A stretch of DNA of 37,143 nt from Spirochaetales bacterium (GTDB lineage Bacteria; Spirochaetota; Spirochaetia; DSM-27196; PWMO01): the NCBI GenBank assembly GCA_007123465.1, contig SKLB01000094.1, forward strand, positions 1 through 37,143, given 5' to 3'. Shown here in pieces: positions 22,665-31,836 of this stretch (its first letter is position 1; each line of letters begins with the position of its first letter). The position numbers and the translations under genes were made by a program. Below the pieces are notes generated by a model. That model did no database searches, had not been told where the DNA came from, and saw nothing but the letters and a program-made list of their open reading frames with translations.

Positions 22665-24191
22665 ATGGCGTCGAAAGATAGAGATAAGAGTCCCGACAAA
22701 AAAGCCGAAGACAAGGTGAAGCAGCGCAGCCTGGCCGGTCGTAGCCCGTTGCTCTACGTTTTCAGTGTCATCATCCTGGTAGTCATCGTTGTCACCTTTG
22801 TTGGGGCGCCGGTGGCAACCGGATTTGTCGGTGAGACCCAGCCGGTGTTCGGCCGTTACGGGGACCGCGACATCGTATACTCCCCGGGCAACTACTTTGC
22901 CCGCCGCTTCCAGCAGATCGCCGAGCAGGCTGATATTTCGCAAACCAACCAACAGGAATTCCAGTCCCAGCTGCGCAATCTGTGGCGCCAGGCGTTCAAT
23001 GATGCGGTGTTTCATGCCGCGGTGCTGCTGGAAGCCGAACAATCCGGAATGGCGCCCTCGCACGAACTGCTGGATCGTACCCTGGCCCAGCATCCGGCTT
23101 TTCAGGAGGACGGACGCTTCAGCTCACGACGCTATCGCCAGATGCCACAGCAGGAGCGCCAGAGCCTGCGCGACTATCTGAGAGAGGTGCTGATTCAACA
23201 GCAGTTTGTTGAAGACAAACTGCAGGCGCTGCGTACTCCGGCCCCCGAAACAACCTTTGTGGCCTCCATGTCGGGCCCCGAGCGACGCTTCCAGTACGTG
23301 GCCTTCTCGTTTGAAGAGGTTCCAGAGCAACCGGTGCTCGATTACGCGCGCGAGTTCTCATTCCGATTCCAGGAGGCAAATCTGTCGCGAATCACGGTGC
23401 GCTCCAGTCAGTCCGATGCCGAGCGCATACGCGAGCAGATCGCCGACAGAACTGCCAGCTTCGAAGACCTCGCCCAGGCACATTCGGTTGACGCGTACGC
23501 CGAACAGGGCGGCGAAATGGGCTGGATGCGATACTACGAATTGGAGCCGGATTTCCTCGATCCGCAGCTGCTCGACGAGGTCTACGCACTGGACGTTGGT
23601 GAGGTCAGCCCGGTTCTCGAGGCTCGCGATACCTGGATGATCTACCGCCTCAACGAACCGGTGAGGCAACCCGATCCGCAGGATCCCGCCACCCTGGCCA
23701 CGGTGCGCCGTTATATGAGCGCTTTCGAACGTGGAATCATTGAGGACTACCTGATCGATCAGGCCGACGAGTTTCGCGACCTCGCTCAGCGAGCCGGCTT
23801 CCAGCAGGCAGCCCAACAGCTTGGGCTGACCGTACTTGAATCGGAGTGGTTCCCGATCAACTACGGTAACATGCCGATTTTCTCGCCGGTACGCGGCCGC
23901 GAGGGCAATCTGTTGCGTACCGCGGCCTACCGCGAGGACTTCTTTCGCGAGTTATTTGGTCTGAGCGCCGGTGACGTTTCGCCTGCCATCACCCTCCAGA
24001 ACGGCACTCTCGTGGCTACGCTCATCGACCAGCGCGCCCCGGATGAAACAGATATCGAGTTCCTGCGTTCGTATTATCCATTTCTGGTGCAACAGATGCA
24101 GGGCGAGGAGCTCGAACGCAGCTTCATAGACCGCGACAAACTGACCGATAACTTCAACCAGGCGTTTACCCGCTACGTTATTGGTAACTGA
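22665..24191 (+). CDS. ppiD: PpiD/SurA-like membrane-anchored periplasmic chaperone with parvulin domain
   Basis: A 508-aa protein. A lysine-rich cytoplasmic N-terminus (1-27) precedes one transmembrane helix (about 29-47, 'LLYVFSVIILVVIVVTFVGA') and a long periplasmic part. The first periplasmic section is a SurA_N/PpiD-type helical chaperone region with 'LWRQAFNDAVFHAAVLLEAE'. The parvulin-type rotamase domain is recognised by 'DLAQAHSVDAYAEQGGEMGW' and 'LDVGEVSPVLEARDTWMIYR'. PpiD-like proteins assist folding of newly exported envelope proteins near the Sec translocon; prolyl isomerase activity is uncertain, as in E. coli PpiD. The SD is GGAAGGA about 10 nt before the ATG. The stop overlaps the next gene's start by one base, so the two are translationally coupled. 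Confidence 0.85.
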   Translation: MASKDRDKSPDKKAEDKVKQRSLAGRSPLLYVFSVIILVVIVVTFVGAPVATGFVGETQPVFGRYGDRDIVYSPGNYFARRFQQIAEQADISQTNQQEFQSQLRNLWRQAFNDAVFHAAVLLEAEQSGMAPSHELLDRTLAQHPAFQEDGRFSSRRYRQMPQQERQSLRDYLREVLIQQQFVEDKLQALRTPAPETTFVASMSGPERRFQYVAFSFEEVPEQPVLDYAREFSFRFQEANLSRITVRSSQSDAERIREQIADRTASFEDLAQAHSVDAYAEQGGEMGWMRYYELEPDFLDPQLLDEVYALDVGEVSPVLEARDTWMIYRLNEPVRQPDPQDPATLATVRRYMSAFERGIIEDYLIDQADEFRDLAQRAGFQQAAQQLGLTVLESEWFPINYGNMPIFSPVRGREGNLLRTAAYREDFFRELFGLSAGDVSPAITLQNGTLVATLIDQRAPDETDIEFLRSYYPFLVQQMQGEELERSFIDRDKLTDNFNQAFTRYVIGN

Positions 24192-25810
24192 TGACCGGCG
24201 ACCCTCCGCTGGTAGTTGACGCTACTGACGGGAAAACAGTCGTCTTCCGCGGTAAGAACCTCTACAGCCCCACCACACCGCTGGCTGCCTGCCGCCGTCG
24301 GGTTGCCGCGCTCGATATCCTTGATCGCAGTCTGGTGATTGTACCGTCACCGCTACTTGGTCACGGCCTGCCGGAACTGCTTCACAAGTGCGGACCGGGC
24401 TGTCGTATTGTGCTGGTAGAATTGGAGCCACAACTCGCGGCCTTGTCTGCGCAGCAACTCCCGCACGCGGTTGTCACAGATCCGCGTGTTGCTGTGTGCT
24501 ACGCAGAGCAGTTGAGTCAGCTCGAAACGTGCTTTCCCCTGACACTGCGCAGCAGTTGCGAACGGGTTCTCCTGGTTAACCTCAGCGCAGGGTCACGCCT
24601 GCACTCTGAAGACTACTCGCGCCTGGTGCGCTGGCTACAGGATGAGATCCGCCGCGCATGGCAGAATCGCATGACTACAATGCACATGGCCCGGCTCTGG
24701 TTTCGCAACCTGTTTGCCAATCTGCCCCTACTACCGGCCTCCCGACCAATTGAATCTTTGCGCGTTGAAAAACCGACGCTGGTGCTCGGAGCGGGGCCGT
24801 CGTTGCAGGAACTGCTGCCGCAACTGCAGCAAGCACGCGACCAGCTCTTTGTGATTGCCGTGGACACCGCCCTGCCGGTACTGGAAGCGCACTCCATAGC
24901 AGCAGACGCCGTGGTAGCCGTCGAGGCTCAGCACGCCAACCTGGGAGATTTTCTGGGGGTGCAGCGGTCGTCCGTGCTGCTGTTTGCTGATCTCTTCTCC
25001 TACCCTGCGGTTGTCCGCCTCTTCCCGCGGCACAACACGTTGTTCTTCGCCTCGCGGCCGCTTGAGACCGCATTGGTGGGCCGCCTTGAATCCCGCGGAC
25101 TGCTGCCGCTGCAGATTCCTCCGCTTGGCAGTGTCGGTGTTGTTGCGGTCAAACTTGCGTGCTCCGTCTGCAGCGGCGCGATAGGCTTCAGCGGCCTGGA
25201 TTTTTCCTACGCGGACGGTAAGACACACGCCAACGGTGCCCCGATGCTGCAGCGCGCCCTGTCATCGGCCAATCGCCTCTCGGGTGACCGCATCTATGCC
25301 GCGTGTCTGGCCCGTGCGCGGCTTGCACAACCGGACAAGCGCGGCGGCATCTGCAAGACCGACATGGTACTTCTCTCCTACGCGGAACAGTTGCAGAGCA
25401 TCGCCTCTGCGAACCCGCTGCTGTACGACCTGGGAGCGCACGGGCTGGCCACCGGCGCCCGGCAAGTGGAGAGCCTTGAAGGATTTCTGCAAGAGGCTGC
25501 AGCCGCTGCGCCGCGTGTGCAGCCGGCTATGACCGAAGCGCAGCCGCCGGACTACCAAACGCTGCGCGACGCCCTCGAAGACGAGTTGGCGCTGCTGCAG
25601 CAACTGGAAGCATCGATTGGCAACCAAGGTGATGCGCGGCAATTGCAGCGCCTGCTGCAGGCTGCAGACTATCTTTGCTGCGAGACCGGTGCTCCCGGCA
25701 GCAGCGACCAGAGCGCTCTGCGCCGTTCCCTGGTTGCTGCCCGATTCTACCGGATCCAGATCAACCGCGCTCTGGCAAGAGTGCTGGAGCTTACTCCTCC
25801 TCGGACTTGA
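24191..25810 (+). CDS. DUF115 / Maf-like motility-associated glycosyltransferase-family protein
   Basis: A 539-aa cytoplasmic protein. The central domain has 'VLGAGPSLQELLPQLQQARD', then QLFVIAVDTALPVLEAHSIA and ADAVVAVEAQHAN, the characteristic pattern of the DUF115 (MptE-like Rossmann) core of motility-associated factor (Maf) proteins. It continues with 'AIGFSGLDFSYADGKTHANG', another Maf landmark. Maf proteins transfer nonulosonic acids such as pseudaminic or legionaminic acid to flagellin in Campylobacter and others; in spirochaetes the acceptor is not established. The C-terminal ~120 residues are helical. The start overlaps the ppiD stop (TGATG). The 3' end overlaps lepA tail-to-tail by 20 bp. 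Confidence 0.82.
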   Translation: MTGDPPLVVDATDGKTVVFRGKNLYSPTTPLAACRRRVAALDILDRSLVIVPSPLLGHGLPELLHKCGPGCRIVLVELEPQLAALSAQQLPHAVVTDPRVAVCYAEQLSQLETCFPLTLRSSCERVLLVNLSAGSRLHSEDYSRLVRWLQDEIRRAWQNRMTTMHMARLWFRNLFANLPLLPASRPIESLRVEKPTLVLGAGPSLQELLPQLQQARDQLFVIAVDTALPVLEAHSIAADAVVAVEAQHANLGDFLGVQRSSVLLFADLFSYPAVVRLFPRHNTLFFASRPLETALVGRLESRGLLPLQIPPLGSVGVVAVKLACSVCSGAIGFSGLDFSYADGKTHANGAPMLQRALSSANRLSGDRIYAACLARARLAQPDKRGGICKTDMVLLSYAEQLQSIASANPLLYDLGAHGLATGARQVESLEGFLQEAAAAAPRVQPAMTEAQPPDYQTLRDALEDELALLQQLEASIGNQGDARQLQRLLQAADYLCCETGAPGSSDQSALRRSLVAARFYRIQINRALARVLELTPPRT

Positions 25811-27593
25811 GCACCGACAGAAACGCAGACTGCGGCAGCTCCACGTTACCGACCAGCTTCATCCGCTTCTTGCCCTCTTTCTGCTTCTCCAGCAGCTTCC
25901 GCTTGCGCGAGATATCACCGCCGTAACACTTGGCCGTAACATCTTTGCGCAACGCCGAAATCGTTTCACGCGCAATCACGTTGCCTCCGATTGTTCCCTG
26001 AATCGGTATCTTGAACTGGTGACGCGGGATTTCCTGGCGCAGCTTCCTGCAGATTCGGCGAGCCTTGGCCTCGGCGGTTCCGCGAAACACCAGTTGAGAC
26101 AACGCATCGACCGGTTTACCGTTGACCAGTATATCCAGTCGAACCAGATCGACTTCACGGTATTCGATAATATCGTAGTCAAGCGAAGCGTAGCCACGAC
26201 TGACCGATTTGAGACGATCGTAGAAGTCAAACAGAACCTCGGCCAGCGGCATGACGTAGATCAGCTCAACCCGCTTCTTGTCCAGGTAGCGCAGATCTTC
26301 CTGAGTGCCGCGCTTTTCGAGGCAGAGCGTAATCACGTTGCCCAGGTAGTCCGCCGGCGTAATGACCGAGGCCCGGATATACGGTTCGCGGCAGACCGCA
26401 ACGTCGCCCGGATTGGGATACTCCAACGGGTTCGAAATCGCGCGATTTTCACCGTTATTCAGAATTACCTCGTAGCGCACAGAGGGAGCTGTGAGCACCA
26501 GCGACAGATTGAACTCACGCTCGAGGCGCTCCTGCACCACTTCAAGGTGCAGCAGTCCCAGAAAGCCGCAGCGAAACCCGAATCCTAACGCTGCCGAGTT
26601 GTCTTTTTCGTAGATCAGTGACGCATCGTTCAGCTTGAGCCGCTCCATGGCTGCAGCCAGCTCGTCGTAGTCGTTGGTGTCCACCGGAAAGATCGATGAA
26701 AAAACCACCGGTTTGACTTCGCGGAACCCTGCCAGCGGCTGCGCACACGGTTTGTCGTTGTGCGTAACCGTATCTCCTACCCGTATGTCACTGACAGTCT
26801 TGATACCGCCTATGAAGTATCCAACCTCGCCCGCATCAAGCCTGGCGGTTGGAGCAAGCACAATACGGAACTTGCCCAGCTCTTCGACTTTGTAGGAAGA
26901 CTCATTGGCAAACATGCGAATGCTTTCACCGCTGCTGAGGCGGCCGTTGACCACCTTGATATGCACGATGACCCCACGGTAGGCGTCGTAATGAGAGTCG
27001 AAAATTCGCGCCTGGAGCGGTGCGCTGAAGTCACCGGCGGGAGGGGGGATCAGTGTGATAATCGCGTGCATCAGCTCGTCGATGCCAACTCCGTTCTTGG
27101 CCGATATCAAGATTGCAGTTTCGGGATCGAGTCCGAGGTCGTGTTCGATCTGCTGTTTGACTTCGTCTACGCGTGCGCTCGGAAGGTCGATCTTGTTGAT
27201 AACCGGAACGATCTCGAGGTTGTGCTCCAGCGCCATGTACATGTTGGACAGCGTCTGGGCCTGGACACCCTGCGCAGCATCGATGAGCAATAACGCCCCC
27301 TCGCACGAGGCTATCGCGCGCGATACCTCGTACGAAAAGTCAACGTGCCCCGGGGTGTCTACCAGATTCAACTGATACAGCACACCGTCGCTATCGGTGT
27401 ACGGAATCGTAATGGCGTGCGACTTGATCGATATTCCGCGCTCACGCTCGATATCCATCGAATCGAGCAGTTGGTCCTGAAAGTCGCGCGCTTCAACCAT
27501 CTTGGCCAGTTGGATGAGCCGATCAGCAAGCGTGGATTTTCCATGATCGATATGGGCAATAATGCAGAAGTTTCTTGTGTGTTGCTGATTCAT
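25791..27593 (-). CDS. lepA: Elongation factor 4 (LepA), ribosomal back-translocase GTPase
   Basis: A 600-aa translational GTPase of normal length. G motifs are intact: AHIDHGKSTLADR (G1), DTPGHVDFSYEV (G3) and NKIDLPSARVD (G4). Beta-barrel, EF-G-like domains III and V follow, and the LepA-specific C-terminal domain ends with 'SALRKDVTAKCYGGDISRKR' and KLLEKQKEGKKRMK, which is diagnostic. LepA acts on stalled or mistranslocated ribosomes, especially under ionic stress. ATG at 27593 starts directly before the G domain (MNQQHTRNFCIIAHIDHG). It is the last gene of the minus-strand run, 47 bp after the hybrid kinase, and may be transcribed with it. No terminator is visible between them. Confidence 0.98.
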   Translation of the reverse strand: MNQQHTRNFCIIAHIDHGKSTLADRLIQLAKMVEARDFQDQLLDSMDIERERGISIKSHAITIPYTDSDGVLYQLNLVDTPGHVDFSYEVSRAIASCEGALLLIDAAQGVQAQTLSNMYMALEHNLEIVPVINKIDLPSARVDEVKQQIEHDLGLDPETAILISAKNGVGIDELMHAIITLIPPPAGDFSAPLQARIFDSHYDAYRGVIVHIKVVNGRLSSGESIRMFANESSYKVEELGKFRIVLAPTARLDAGEVGYFIGGIKTVSDIRVGDTVTHNDKPCAQPLAGFREVKPVVFSSIFPVDTNDYDELAAAMERLKLNDASLIYEKDNSAALGFGFRCGFLGLLHLEVVQERLEREFNLSLVLTAPSVRYEVILNNGENRAISNPLEYPNPGDVAVCREPYIRASVITPADYLGNVITLCLEKRGTQEDLRYLDKKRVELIYVMPLAEVLFDFYDRLKSVSRGYASLDYDIIEYREVDLVRLDILVNGKPVDALSQLVFRGTAEAKARRICRKLRQEIPRHQFKIPIQGTIGGNVIARETISALRKDVTAKCYGGDISRKRKLLEKQKEGKKRMKLVGNVELPQSAFLSVLKSEEE

Positions 27594-27640
27594 AGTCTGC
27601 GGCAGTTGTAACCTGCAGCGAGAAGTTTTGCAACCGGCGC

Positions 27641-29542
27641 TCAGGTGTCGAGCACGGATCGCACCCGCTCCAGCAGCGTCTGCAGTTCAAACGGTTTCAG
27701 CAGCAGCGAAGCCCACCCCTGCTGACTCCACTCGTCGGAAACCGATTCGGGATACCCGGATATCAGCAGGGCTTTGATTTCGGGACGCGCAGAACGGATC
27801 CGGGCGACCAGCCGGTCACCGGTTACGTGCGGCATAACCACGTCGGAAACAATCATGTGCAGCGTATTAGACGGGTCTTCGGCTATCAGCAGCGCCTCGC
27901 CGGCATTCTGTGCCTCGATCACCGTGTATCCGTTGTCTCGTAGCACACGGGCGAGCATCCGTCGAACGGCCTCGTCATCTTCCACCAGCAGCAGCGTCTC
28001 ATTGCCCCCCGGTGTACCGCGAGGGCCTGGCTCTTCTGCATCCTCGCTCACTCCTTGCTCGGTCAACGGCAGATAGATACTGAATGAAGTGCCCTCGCCA
28101 ACGGCGCTGCTCACCTGAATATGGCCCTCAGACTGACTGACTATTCCGTAGACTGTCGATAATCCCAGCCCGGTTCCCTGTCCGGTATCCTTGGTCGTGA
28201 AAAACGGCTCAAAGATTCGGTTGAGATCCTGCGGCTGAATACCGCAGCCGGTATCCTGCACGCTGAGAACTGCGTAGTCGCCTTCGGGAACGCATCCGGT
28301 TTGCGTTGCCATCTCGCCGACGACAGTCTCGTTGCGCGTTCGCACTGTGAGCGTCCCTCCGCCCGGCATGGCATCACGCGCATTAACCACCAGATTCATC
28401 AGCACCTGCTCCATCTGTCCGCGGTCAACCAGCACGGTAGCGGGCTTGGCGCGGCACGAAAGGTACAAACGCACATTCTCGGTTACCAGGCGGCGAAACA
28501 TCTTCTCGAGGTCTACAACAATTTCATTGAGGTCGCACGCCTTACGCTGCAACACCTGGCGCCGACTGAACGTCAGCAGCTGGCGGGTCAGAATCGCTGA
28601 CTTCTGAGCTGCTCGATCGAGCCCCTCCAGGTCCGCGCCGATGTCTTCAGCGACATCTGTGGCAACGCGCTTCAGTTCCTGGTGAATAAGCCTGGAGTAG
28701 CCCATGATCACGGTCAGCAGGTTGTTGAAATCATGTGCAATACCGCCCGACAACCTGCCGACAGCTTCCATCTTCTGCACCTGGCGGAACTGCTCCAGGC
28801 TCCTGGCGAGGTCCGCTTCGGCGCGCAGCCGTGAAGAAACGTCCCGGAATACCGCCACGGTCCCCGAGCGAGCTCCCTTGTCACCCACGAGCGGAGTCAA
28901 CAGGTACTCGACCGGTACCCACTCGGAGTCGGCGTTGAGAAGATAGTGCTGTACGGCTCCCTCTTCGCTTCGGTCTTCACGCGGCTTCTGCTCGACCACA
29001 ACAACCGAATTGTATTCCTGCCCGAGACATTGCTGTTGCTGCAGTCCGAGAATCTGCAGCGCAACCGGGTTGATGAAATCAATGATTCCCTGCGTATCGC
29101 ACACCACCACACCGTCGCCGATGCTCTTGAGCGTTGTTGAGAACAGCCGTTCGCGGCGAATCAACTCCTGTTCCATCTGGTGACGGAACAATGCCAGCAC
29201 AATCGCTGTGCGTAACTCGCGCTCCTCGAAAGGTTTTATGAGATAGGCAAATGGTTGTGACGCCTTGGCGCGCTCGATCGTCTGGTCGTCGGCGTAGGCG
29301 GTAAGCAGGATAACCGGGATATTGTAGCGCTCTTTGATCAGCTCGGCGGTTTCCAGACCGTCTAGTTGCCCCTGCAGACGGATGTCCATCAGCACCAGTA
29401 CCGGGCCGATCTCCTCGATGTGCGCCAGCGCTTCTTCACCCGACGGATAGGTAGCCGGAACTTCATAGCCGTACTTCTGCAGATGCATCTTGATATCAAG
29501 AGCAACGATGTGTTCGTCTTCTACTACCAGTATCCGTTCCAC
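27641..29542 (-). CDS. Hybrid sensor histidine kinase: REC-PAS-HisKA-HATPase-REC
   Basis: A 633-aa soluble kinase with receivers at both ends. The N-terminal receiver (1-120) has acidic pair EDE near residue 8, phospho-acceptor Asp53 (LVLMDIRLQG) and Lys103. A PAS domain follows (about 130-240). The kinase core has His270 in GGIAHDFNNLL, N-box VNARDAMPGGG, 'DTGCGIQPQDLNRIFEPFFT' and GQGTGLGLSTVYG. The C-terminal receiver (about 515-633) has Asp567 (SDVVMP) and Lys616. No membrane segment is present, so it senses a cytoplasmic signal or a partner's phosphorylation. The start is GTG at 29542, 19 bp after the lone receiver gene. It belongs to the chemotaxis-linked run of genes. Confidence 0.92.
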   Translation of the reverse strand: MERILVVEDEHIVALDIKMHLQKYGYEVPATYPSGEEALAHIEEIGPVLVLMDIRLQGQLDGLETAELIKERYNIPVILLTAYADDQTIERAKASQPFAYLIKPFEERELRTAIVLALFRHQMEQELIRRERLFSTTLKSIGDGVVVCDTQGIIDFINPVALQILGLQQQQCLGQEYNSVVVVEQKPREDRSEEGAVQHYLLNADSEWVPVEYLLTPLVGDKGARSGTVAVFRDVSSRLRAEADLARSLEQFRQVQKMEAVGRLSGGIAHDFNNLLTVIMGYSRLIHQELKRVATDVAEDIGADLEGLDRAAQKSAILTRQLLTFSRRQVLQRKACDLNEIVVDLEKMFRRLVTENVRLYLSCRAKPATVLVDRGQMEQVLMNLVVNARDAMPGGGTLTVRTRNETVVGEMATQTGCVPEGDYAVLSVQDTGCGIQPQDLNRIFEPFFTTKDTGQGTGLGLSTVYGIVSQSEGHIQVSSAVGEGTSFSIYLPLTEQGVSEDAEEPGPRGTPGGNETLLLVEDDEAVRRMLARVLRDNGYTVIEAQNAGEALLIAEDPSNTLHMIVSDVVMPHVTGDRLVARIRSARPEIKALLISGYPESVSDEWSQQGWASLLLKPFELQTLLERVRSVLDT

Positions 29543-29561
29543 TTGGTTACCGCTCGTGATG

Positions 29562-29957
29562 CTACTGATATCCCAGACGCCTCAATTCTGCTTCCAGCGC
29601 TTCACGCCGGATGGGTTTTACCATGTACGAAGTTGCCCCACCCTTGTAGTACGCCTCAACAACGTTCTTGGGGTCCTCCAGGGCGCTGGTCATGATTACG
29701 TCTACCTGATCCTTATCGGCAACACCGAACTCACGCTCCAGAGTGCGGATCCGGCGCAGTGCCTGATGCCCGTCAACTCGCGGCATCATGATGTCGAGAA
29801 AGATTGCCCGGTACGGCTGATTGTCCTCCCACGCCAGGCGGAAAGCCTCCACCGCTTCATCGCCATCCACAACCACATCGCACGAGCCGTGGTCCTTCAA
29901 TAACGCCTGCAGCAGTCTGCGGCTGCCAAAATCATCCTCAACTACCAGAAACTTCAT
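29562..29957 (-). CDS. Single-domain response regulator (CheY-like receiver)
   Basis: A 131-aa stand-alone receiver. Acidic residues EDD near positions 7-9, phospho-acceptor Asp55 (AIFLDIMMP), Thr90/Ser91 (VIMTSA) and Lys114 (YMVKPI) are all in place. There is no output domain. It sits between the two hybrid kinases, 15 bp after the first and 19 bp before the second, so it may be a phosphate shuttle in their relay or the CheY of this locus. The 'ALEDPKNVVEAYYKGGATSY' stretch is a subgroup pattern that differs from classic CheY. Confidence 0.92.
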   Translation of the reverse strand: MKFLVVEDDFGSRRLLQALLKDHGSCDVVVDGDEAVEAFRLAWEDNQPYRAIFLDIMMPRVDGHQALRRIRTLEREFGVADKDQVDVIMTSALEDPKNVVEAYYKGGATSYMVKPIRREALEAELRRLGYQ

Positions 29958-29972
29958 CCCAATCTCTCCATC

Positions 29973-31832
29973 TCAATTGTAGTAGGTTTCCTCGTTCTTG
30001 CCGTAGCTGCGCGGCAGTTTCTCTTCAGCGTTGCCGGCACGCACTATCTGTTCGCAGAGCTTGAACGCGGCGCTGTGATCACCGCGACGGCACGCCAGAA
30101 TCAGGCGAAACAGCGTTGCCGAGCGTTCCTCGGCGCCTGATTCAATCGCCTCGGCTCGTGCCTCGGCTGCCAGGTTGTGCACTTGCCCCAGAGCGCCTTC
30201 GTGCAGCAGTGCCAACGCAGCGTGCTGCAAACGTTGAAACGCTGCCGGCTCTGTTTCGATGGTGGCTTCGCCGGCGTAGGCTGCCGTGAGAGTCTCGGAC
30301 AGCTCGCCGCCGCTGAATGGCTTGGACAGGAAGCCGTTCATGCCCGCCTCATACGCACGCCGCCTGTCGCGTTCAGAGTTGTGTGCGGTGAGTGCAATGA
30401 TCGGAACGCGGCGCCCGGCTTCACCGGCGGCTCCGGCTCGTAACCGTGCAGCAGCCTCAAAGCCATCCAGAATCGGCATCTCCGCATCCATCAGCACTAC
30501 GTCGGCCGGCTGCTGCCTCATGACCGTGAGCGCCTCCTGTCCGTTAGCCGCGATAGTCACGCTGTGCCCGAGTTCCTGCAGCAGCCTGCTGTTTACCAGC
30601 TGGTTGAGCTTATTGTCGTCAACCAGCAGGATTGCCAGCCCACCGGGTGCTGATCCGGCGGCACCACTGTCTACCGGGACTGCGGCCGCGCTCGGGCGCG
30701 ATGCTGCGGATTTGTACGGCAGGGTGACTACGAACCTGCTGCCCACGCCGGGTTTACTGTCAACATCGATCCACCCGCCCAGAATTTCCACCAGGCGTGC
30801 GGTTATCGACAGTCCGATTCCGGTTCCATTGTGCAGACGTGTCATGGAGGTGCTCACCTGCGTAAACGGTTCAAAAATGTGCGCGCGATGCTGCGCCTCA
30901 ATACCAACCCCGCTGTCCTGTACGCTGAAACGCAGCGTGACGCTGCCGGTTCTGCTGCAGCGTCCGCTCGGGTCACACTTGACCGTTACAGCCACAGAAC
31001 CGCACTCGGTAAACTTGACGGCGTTGGAAAGCAGATTGAGCAGAATCTGGCGCAGCTTTGTTCTATCACCGATCACATTCTCGGGGACATCGGGTTCTAT
31101 TGTCAGCCTGACTGCCAGCCGCTTGTCACGCGCCAGCGGCTCCACAATAGCGACGCAGTCGCTGACAGCCGCGTGAAGCGAGAACTCTGCCTCGTCACGC
31201 TGCATCTTTCCAGCGTCCAGCTTGGAGAAGTCGAGGATGTTATTGATTAAAAAGAGTAAGCCGTCGGCGGCGCTCTTCAGAATCTGCAGATACTCGAGTT
31301 GCTGCGGATTGTCGGCCATCGTCAGCGCGAGCTCCGACATGCCGATGATGCTGTTCAACGGAGTACGCAGCTCGTGACTCATATTTGCCACAAACTCGGA
31401 CCTGGCACGTGCGGCCTGCTCGGCCTGCTGCTTTGCATCGCGCAACGCCCGCTCCATGCGGCTCTTCTCCAGTGCAAACTGAATAACGATCAGCAGGTCG
31501 CGCTCTTCTATCGGCTTGACGATGTAGCCAAACGCTTCGCTCGCCACAGCGCGTTCTACGCTGTCACGGTCCGAGAAGGCGGTCAAAAAGATCACCGGGA
31601 TGTCAAACCGTGTGCGGATGGCATCAGCAGCGCCGATACCGTCCATTTTACCGCTCAACTGTACGTCCATCAGCACCAGATCAGGCAGGGTATCCTCGGC
31701 AAGCGTAATAGCCCGCTCGGCGGAGTCGACCACGCCCACTACCGAATAGCCGTTAGACTCCACGCGCCGCTTGAGATCCATAGCCACTATCGCTTCATCT
31801 TCAACAATAAGGATGCCGGCCGGGTTTTGCAT
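29973..31832 (-). CDS. Hybrid sensor histidine kinase: REC-HisKA-HATPase-REC with Hpt-like tail
   Basis: A 619-aa soluble kinase. N-terminal receiver: EDE, Asp56 (LVLMDVQLSG), Lys106. A short coiled coil leads to HisKA with His153 (ANMSHELRTPLNSIIG), then the ATPase domain with N-box 'NLLSNAVKFTE', DSGVGIEAQHRAHIF and NGTGIGLSITARLVE. The second receiver (about 400-515) has Asp449 (VVLMDAEMP) and Lys504. The C-terminal ~100 residues are helical with 'VHNLAAEARAEAIESGAEER' and CRRGDHSAAF, which resemble an Hpt domain in outline (His552) but lack the usual LKG context. It lacks membrane helices. It starts 4 bp after cheB, placing it firmly in the chemotaxis operon. Confidence 0.92.
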   Translation of the reverse strand: MQNPAGILIVEDEAIVAMDLKRRVESNGYSVVGVVDSAERAITLAEDTLPDLVLMDVQLSGKMDGIGAADAIRTRFDIPVIFLTAFSDRDSVERAVASEAFGYIVKPIEERDLLIVIQFALEKSRMERALRDAKQQAEQAARARSEFVANMSHELRTPLNSIIGMSELALTMADNPQQLEYLQILKSAADGLLFLINNILDFSKLDAGKMQRDEAEFSLHAAVSDCVAIVEPLARDKRLAVRLTIEPDVPENVIGDRTKLRQILLNLLSNAVKFTECGSVAVTVKCDPSGRCSRTGSVTLRFSVQDSGVGIEAQHRAHIFEPFTQVSTSMTRLHNGTGIGLSITARLVEILGGWIDVDSKPGVGSRFVVTLPYKSAASRPSAAAVPVDSGAAGSAPGGLAILLVDDNKLNQLVNSRLLQELGHSVTIAANGQEALTVMRQQPADVVLMDAEMPILDGFEAAARLRAGAAGEAGRRVPIIALTAHNSERDRRRAYEAGMNGFLSKPFSGGELSETLTAAYAGEATIETEPAAFQRLQHAALALLHEGALGQVHNLAAEARAEAIESGAEERSATLFRLILACRRGDHSAAFKLCEQIVRAGNAEEKLPRSYGKNEETYYN

Positions 31833-31836
31833 GCAT

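Noticed and set aside
25617..26588. A 323-codon plus-strand frame opposite lepA.
   Set aside because: It lies almost wholly within lepA and the end of the DUF115 gene, both with clear family motifs; the translated text has no domain pattern.
30286..31176. A 296-codon plus-strand frame opposite the hybrid kinase.
   Set aside because: Serine/arginine-rich shadow translation over the kinase and receiver domains; no start signal.
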